A stretch of 43,722 nt of DNA from a virus: the IMG/VR virus record IMGVR_UViG_3300049432_000035, positions 1-43,722 of that record. One strand, written 5' to 3'. The notes below the pieces were generated by a model. It had not been told where the DNA came from, made no database searches, and worked only from the letters and a program-made list of their open reading frames with translations. A program made the translations under genes and the position numbers. Shown in pieces: positions 39,795 through 43,722 of the stretch. The number at the start of each line of letters is the position of its first letter. The first letter of the stretch is position 1.

Positions 39795-41159
39795 CTATGC
39801 GGCGTCCATCCACCGCTCCTGCGTTGACTTCCTCACCTGTCGTTCTACCAGCTTGATATAGTGCCAGAGCCTGAGGGTTGCGTCAGGGTCTCTACAGGCA
39901 TAGTAGAGTGCCTTATCAAATGGCACATGTGAGATGTCCATTCCCGGCCATTTCCCTAACTGCTCCTCCATCATAGAGTGCTCCGCTTCCCAGTTCCACC
40001 ACGCGGCAAAGACATCCTTCTCCGCATTCTTCTTCAAGTAGGTGAAGAAGGTTTTGAGTTTGGTGCTCATCCCGTGGGGCTTTTTGACCTTCCAGAGCTT
40101 CGTGGTGGGGTCCATGACCAACTGTGGCTCAGGCTTCGGCCACTCATAGGTCTGGGCCATGCGGTAGTAGGCCAGCACTTTAGCCGTTGAGTAGGGCTTG
40201 ACGACATCCTCAAAGTCCTGCATGGTCATTCCAAGCTCTCGCCACGCGAGCGCCTTGAGTCCTTGGGGGAGGTTGCCGAGGTGGAAGATTCGCGCCATAG
40301 TGTCCACGAGATGTCGATGCGGAAACTGAAGCGCCATCTCCCGAGTAATCTTCTCATCGTAGAGCCAGTTATGGAAGATGAGGCGAGCCCGCCATACGTC
40401 AAGTTTCCGCTGGAACGCCGCCAGCAAATCCACACGAGAGGCGCGGATAAGTCGCCCAGTCCCAGGTGCTTGAGAGTAAGTGAGACAGAACGGCCCTTGG
40501 TAGCGGGACGATTCGGTATCGGCGGCAAGGTCTTGCTCTGGCTCCAACTCGTCCAGCTCATAAAGGTGCTCCACTTCACGGTAATCTGGCTCTGGGTAGG
40601 GGTCCTCGATGAGGGGAAGTTGACCGCGTAACCAGAGTTTCAATCGATACCAATCCCGCCGAATGTAGCTCATCTTCTTGGGCTCATGGATGCCCAGGGC
40701 TGGATGATACTGGGGGTAGGCACTCACCCCAAAAAGGGTGGGCAAAGGGATGCCGTGGCCCATCTCTAGGTCAAAGTCAGGGAGGAGCGCATCACAGGCG
40801 AAGCGGCCCATTGGCAGCAGGGCTCTCCATCGGCCCCGCTCGATGAGGGGGTAGAGGTTGGTATTGGCACAGCAGGCGAGGAGGGCTTGGTCCTTCTTGC
40901 TGTTGGGGTCCAGCTTCCCCTTCGCTGAGGTGGGCAGGCAGGAGATAGCGTTCACGAGGAGGATGTTGCCCCGCTGCAAGCCCGCGAGGGGGAGGTATTG
41001 TTGGGTCAACTCCTGCCCAGTCTTGCCGACAAAGATGGTCCCCTTCTTATTCTCCTCAATGCCGGGGGCCTCCCCTATGCCCAGTATCTCCGCCTGCTCA
41101 TTGCCTGAGGGGGGGAGGCACTTGTTGACTGCGGGGCAGAGCGCACACCGAATTGCCAT
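39795..41159 (-). CDS. Uracil-DNA glycosylase fused to 3'-5' exonuclease domain
   Basis: Encodes 454 residues. Residues 1-180 are a family 4-type UDG: CALCPAVNKC (5-14) gives cluster cysteines, GIGEAPGIEE (27-36) with TIFVGKTGQEL is motif 1, NAISCLP (70-76) follows, and QYHPA (150-154) is the leucine-loop/His motif. Residues about 205-450 are a DnaQ-like exonuclease of the Pol I type: AADTES (Exo I, D214, E216), HNWLYD (Exo II), and YYACRDPDAT (Exo III, Y420/D424). It carries the proofreading domain missing from the polymerase two genes downstream, plus uracil removal or sensing. Confidence 0.85.
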   Translation of the reverse strand: MAIRCALCPAVNKCLPPSGNEQAEILGIGEAPGIEENKKGTIFVGKTGQELTQQYLPLAGLQRGNILLVNAISCLPTSAKGKLDPNSKKDQALLACCANTNLYPLIERGRWRALLPMGRFACDALLPDFDLEMGHGIPLPTLFGVSAYPQYHPALGIHEPKKMSYIRRDWYRLKLWLRGQLPLIEDPYPEPDYREVEHLYELDELEPEQDLAADTESSRYQGPFCLTYSQAPGTGRLIRASRVDLLAAFQRKLDVWRARLIFHNWLYDEKITREMALQFPHRHLVDTMARIFHLGNLPQGLKALAWRELGMTMQDFEDVVKPYSTAKVLAYYRMAQTYEWPKPEPQLVMDPTTKLWKVKKPHGMSTKLKTFFTYLKKNAEKDVFAAWWNWEAEHSMMEEQLGKWPGMDISHVPFDKALYYACRDPDATLRLWHYIKLVERQVRKSTQERWMDAA

Positions 41160-41324
41160 CTACTTGACGCCTTGGAGCTTGAACCAACGGCGGCAGTTAC
41201 GGCATTGGAACCAATAGCTATAGATATACTCAAGGATGCCAGCGAACCGACAGTAGGGGCACCGTCGCTGCCGGTCCCATGCCCGCTGCTGAGCCTTTGG
41301 TAGGTCAGGCACTCTTATCGCCAT
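41160..41324 (-). CDS. 54-aa zinc-ribbon protein
   Basis: ATG at 41324 overlaps the ERCC4-type nuclease gene by 10 bp; an earlier start at 41387 would overlap it more. RRCPYCRFAGILEYIYSYWF then QCRNCRRWFK is a CPxC...CxxC ribbon with an aromatic core, like transcription-factor zinc ribbons. Likely DNA or polymerase binding; unproven. Confidence 0.7.
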   Translation of the reverse strand: MAIRVPDLPKAQQRAWDRQRRCPYCRFAGILEYIYSYWFQCRNCRRWFKLQGVK

Positions 41325-42037
41325 CCCTGTATCTCCCTGACGATTTGGCGAGCCGTCTTGACCCCCACCCCTGGGATGGAGAGCCACTCAGACTCATCGG
41401 CTTGTGCGAGGGTAATGGGCTTCCTGAACTTCCGCTCTGCGGCCTCACTCAGCTCCACCCCAACCCCAGGTAGGTCAGCGGCCCACTTGCGGACCAAGGA
41501 GGGGCGGAAGTTGAGCGTGGGGATGGTGACTTTCTGTATCTCCCTCATGGAGCGGTGTGAGTGGTAGCTCTTGTTCCAGAAGTGGAACCACTCCACCACA
41601 TCGTAGGCACAGTGCCAGGGAGTCTTAGGGTAGGTGACAATGACCCCTGTGCTGGCCACGCCTATCAGGTAGCGGTAGAGGGTGGAATACATGACTCTCC
41701 CCCGGCCCTTGCAGTAGCCCCAGGTCATCCCGTTGTTGAAGCCTTCCATGAGGAAGCCCTGCTCATGGGCTCTCCAGTGCCCCTCCACCATCAGGACGGA
41801 AATGTCATAGAGCTGCTTCATCTTGATGCGCTGGGCATTGTAGCGGGCATCCTCTATGCAGTTGAGCATATCGTGGAGGGTTTTGCGCTCGATGCCGATG
41901 TTGATAGGACCATCGGGGCCATTCCCCTCAAAGCAGAAATCGGCGGCCGGGAGGACCGCCCGCTCAGCCTTCATGCCGAGTTGGAGGAAGAGGGGCAGCA
42001 GTTCGATGCTGCCTTTTTCATGAGCGACGTAAATCAT
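41315..42037 (-). CDS. ERCC4-type (XPF/MUS81) nuclease with helix-hairpin-helix
   Basis: Encodes 240 residues; start at 42037 in a TAATG overlap. The nuclease core has Asp33 (AADF), GIERKTLHDML (48-58) with the ERK signature of XPF family endonucleases, and supporting strands ISVLMVEGHW and GVIVTYPKTP. Two helix-hairpin-helix motifs close the protein: DLPGVGVELSEAAERKF and SIPGVGVKTARQIVREI. It should cut branched or flap DNA in replication or recombination. Confidence 0.87.
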   Translation of the reverse strand: MIYVAHEKGSIELLPLFLQLGMKAERAVLPAADFCFEGNGPDGPINIGIERKTLHDMLNCIEDARYNAQRIKMKQLYDISVLMVEGHWRAHEQGFLMEGFNNGMTWGYCKGRGRVMYSTLYRYLIGVASTGVIVTYPKTPWHCAYDVVEWFHFWNKSYHSHRSMREIQKVTIPTLNFRPSLVRKWAADLPGVGVELSEAAERKFRKPITLAQADESEWLSIPGVGVKTARQIVREIQGWR

Positions 42038-42237
42038 TAGGCTTTCCGCCGATTCTCGAAAGTGTAATCGATTACAGTGTCCTCTTCCCTCAGGACCATC
42101 TGACGTGAGGGGCCTGCGACATCCCACGAGGACTCTCGGCAGGTGTCACAGATGCGCCGTCGCGTCATCTTGCCGTTAACCAGAACGACACGCCCCGGCT
42201 TCTGGCAGAGGGGGCAGCGGGAGAGGGGCACGTCCAC
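42037..42237 (-). CDS. Small zinc-finger protein with internal dyad
   Basis: Encodes 66 residues from GTG at 42237, directly after the ATPase stop. SRCPLCQKPGRVVLVNGKMT then RRRICDTCRE is a CPxC...CxxC zinc ribbon. The C-terminal part, EEDTVIDYTFENRRKA, is encoded across dyad site 24 in the Val-Ile-Asp-Tyr frame. The stop overlaps the nuclease start in TAATG. Function unknown. Confidence 0.7.
   Translation of the reverse strand: MDVPLSRCPLCQKPGRVVLVNGKMTRRRICDTCRESSWDVAGPSRQMVLREEDTVIDYTFENRRKA
42063..42076. repeat. Dyad site 24, TGTAATCGATTACA
   Basis: Exact core inside the 3' end of the small zinc-finger gene. Confidence 0.95.
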
Positions 42238-43182
42238 CTAGTAGCCCCACTCATCCCGGCTGATGTGGGGGTAGACCATCGCGGCAAGGCTCTCAAAATT
42301 ACAGTCCATGCCCCACAGTTCTTGCCCTTTCAGCCCGTGTAGTTTGTCCACCTTGCAGTCCACAATGCGGACCCCAAAGACATTCTTGGCTTCGTCATAC
42401 ATGCAGTAGCAGGAGACGGTCCAAGCGTAGCCCCCATCCTGAAAGCCCACCTTGTCGTATTCCCCATTCCACTCTCGCACGGGGGAGCCATCCTCTTTGA
42501 GAACCACTCGGCCGCTGGCGTCCAGCTTGTCGGCGTAGACCTTCTTGACTCGGGCGGTCCCTATCACGATTTTGCCGCTGTCGTAGCAGCGAGAGTAGAG
42601 CGCCCGCCGTGCACTATTGACTTGGTCATACATGAGGGGCGGCACCTTCGTGAGCCGCCCAAACTCTGCGAGCCGTTGCAGCTCCCACGAGTCGGCGTCC
42701 CCGTCCATAACCACGGTGCGGGCATCGGTGCTGTCGAGGGCCATCAGTAGGTCCTGATGATAGGCTTTCCAGTAGGGGAGATACTGATTCTCGTTCTGGT
42801 TGGCCCTGAGCTGTGACGCTTTCGGAACCTTGACGACCTTATAGACGCAGTTGGGGCTACGGGTTGGCGGGGGGTTGGGGTTGTCGAGCACAGAATCGAT
42901 GCCCCTATCGAGCACGAGATGGGCCACAGGGCCAGGGGCAGAATCCGCAAACTCACTCTTGCCGCTGCCCCGGTCCCCCTCTAGGCTCAGCATCATCCGA
43001 TGGAAGGGCCGGTTAGGGCTCTTGATGATGAGGGCTGGGGCGACGAAGCCCGCCTCCGCGAGGGAGACCGACTTACGAGTAGGCTCGGGGACGGAGGCGG
43101 CTGGAGAAGTTGACTCCGCCTGACCTGTTTGCTGCATCACAATCGGGGGGCGGCTGGGTCTAGTCGGCGGAACGTGCGGCAT
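42238..43182 (-). CDS. Sak4-like RecA-fold ATPase (single-strand annealing/recombination)
   Basis: Encodes 314 residues. A disordered N-terminus (about 1-50) precedes Walker A LEGDRGSGKSEFADSAPGP (GDRGSGKS at 69-76) and Walker B TVVMDGDADSWEL. NSARRALYSRCYDSGKIVIG and ARVKKVYADK are in the order found in Sak4/phage AAA-ATPases that work with SSB in recombination. It lies between two nucleases, in the usual recombination-module setting. Start ATG at 43182 overlaps the upstream nuclease by 23 bp. Confidence 0.8.
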   Translation of the reverse strand: MPHVPPTRPSRPPIVMQQTGQAESTSPAASVPEPTRKSVSLAEAGFVAPALIIKSPNRPFHRMMLSLEGDRGSGKSEFADSAPGPVAHLVLDRGIDSVLDNPNPPPTRSPNCVYKVVKVPKASQLRANQNENQYLPYWKAYHQDLLMALDSTDARTVVMDGDADSWELQRLAEFGRLTKVPPLMYDQVNSARRALYSRCYDSGKIVIGTARVKKVYADKLDASGRVVLKEDGSPVREWNGEYDKVGFQDGGYAWTVSCYCMYDEAKNVFGVRIVDCKVDKLHGLKGQELWGMDCNFESLAAMVYPHISRDEWGY

Positions 43183-43722
43183 TAGTCGTATCCCTCATGG
43201 CTTCCTCAGCCTCTAGCTGCCGGTAATAGTGGACGTAGCCAATGATGACATCCCAGTTCTCATCAATCTCGGCTTGCGTAAAGATGACGCGGAAGATACG
43301 GAGTGCGGGGCGCTGGGGCCAGGAGTAGTCCCCGCACACAGCCAGCACATGAATGTAGGCGATGAGCGCCCCTCGTGCCTTGCAGTAGGCTTTGGTCTGG
43401 GCCAGCCAGAGCCATTGCGTCACGAGTCGCCCGATGGTATTGAGGCTCTTATAGGTGAGCTTCACCTCGTGGATGCAGAGGGCCAGCAGCTCCCCGCCAA
43501 AGGTGATGATGGTGTCCAAGCTCTCTCCATCATGGGTGAGGTAGATGCCCTCATAGAACATCTCCCCTGGGTGGTCGAGCACATCATCAAGCTGGGGGAT
43601 ATACCATTCCTCCCAGGCCAGCCCCATGCAAATCTTGAGCTGCACATCCTCAGAGAGGGTGTCCCACCATGCCTCTCCGTCCTTGCCGTTCAGGTCAATC
43701 AGGCCAAACTCCTCAGCGTGCT
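43160..43722 (-). CDS. PD-(D/E)XK nuclease (RecB/Cas4-like), runs off the right edge
   Basis: The frame is open from 43160 to the edge and continues at base 40 to 1 of the left edge, about 200 residues in total. The nuclease core is visible: GLAWEEWYIPQLDDV, GEMFYEGIYLTHDGESLDTI (with the catalytic Asp) and CIHEVKLTYKS (E-x-K), then TQWLWLAQTKAYCKARG with a Q-xxx-Y-like motif IV. RecB/YqaJ-type phage nucleases act as exonucleases in recombination with annealing proteins; the next gene downstream is Sak4-like. Confidence 0.8.
   Translation of the reverse strand, partial: HAEEFGLIDLNGKDGEAWWDTLSEDVQLKICMGLAWEEWYIPQLDDVLDHPGEMFYEGIYLTHDGESLDTIITFGGELLALCIHEVKLTYKSLNTIGRLVTQWLWLAQTKAYCKARGALIAYIHVLAVCGDYSWPQRPALRIFRVIFTQAEIDENWDVIIGYVHYYRQLEAEEAMRDTTNAARSAD

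Overview
The window looks like the complete genome of a tailed bacteriophage, most likely a podovirus (short tail). It has small and large terminase, portal, scaffold, major capsid protein, a head-tail adaptor, tail and fibre proteins, several large internal-virion-type proteins and a lysis set. I see no tape-measure, tail-tube or baseplate gene. The two ends join in frame: a start at base 40 on the minus strand reads off the left edge and continues at base 43722 into a PD-(D/E)XK nuclease. The 43,722 bases are therefore probably one closed or circularly permuted map. No integrase, transposase, tRNA, rRNA or CRISPR array was seen. The host cannot be named. An M15 endolysin, membrane proteins beside it, sigma70-like promoters and AGGAGG-type ribosome sites suggest a Gram-negative bacterium.

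Layout. Almost all genes lie on the minus strand. Reading leftward from 30742 is the late block: small terminase, VRR-NUC nuclease, large terminase, portal, zinc-ribbon proteins, scaffold, capsid, decoration-like protein, fibre and tail genes, internal virion proteins, then lysis (6206 to about 3539). Leftward from 3468 comes a small XRE-type regulator, a DinG/XPD-like helicase and a putative DNA-binding protein. The transcript then crosses the map junction into the replication block (43722 to 37161): nuclease, Sak4-like ATPase, ERCC4-type nuclease, a UDG/3'-5' exonuclease fusion, a cold-shock protein, a family A DNA polymerase lacking its exonuclease, and a DpdA-like 7-deazaguanine DNA-modification enzyme. 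A third leftward operon (37068 to 34562) holds small zinc-ribbon, KTSC and coiled-coil proteins behind a strong promoter. The only rightward block (31350-34498) holds small proteins, an Ala/Trp repeat protein and a ParB-like protein, and ends in a classic terminator.

The most unusual feature is a perfect dyad, core TGTAATCGATTACA, present 24 times around the genome (15 exact, 9 variants that keep the symmetry). The copies sit mainly at gene junctions and promoters, often overlapping a stop codon or replacing a ribosome site, and a few lie inside genes in one fixed frame. Every variant keeps a pyrimidine-purine step at its centre. The genome also encodes a ParB-like protein with no visible ParA. 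I propose that this is a KorB/ParB-like genome-wide silencing, condensation or partition system. The main alternative is a LacI/GalR-type host regulator, because the core also fits that family's operator consensus. A second motif, GTTGACW-N4/5-WGWCAAC, occurs at four regulatory positions. At two of them it directly abuts the dyad and forms a duplicated composite operator/promoter.
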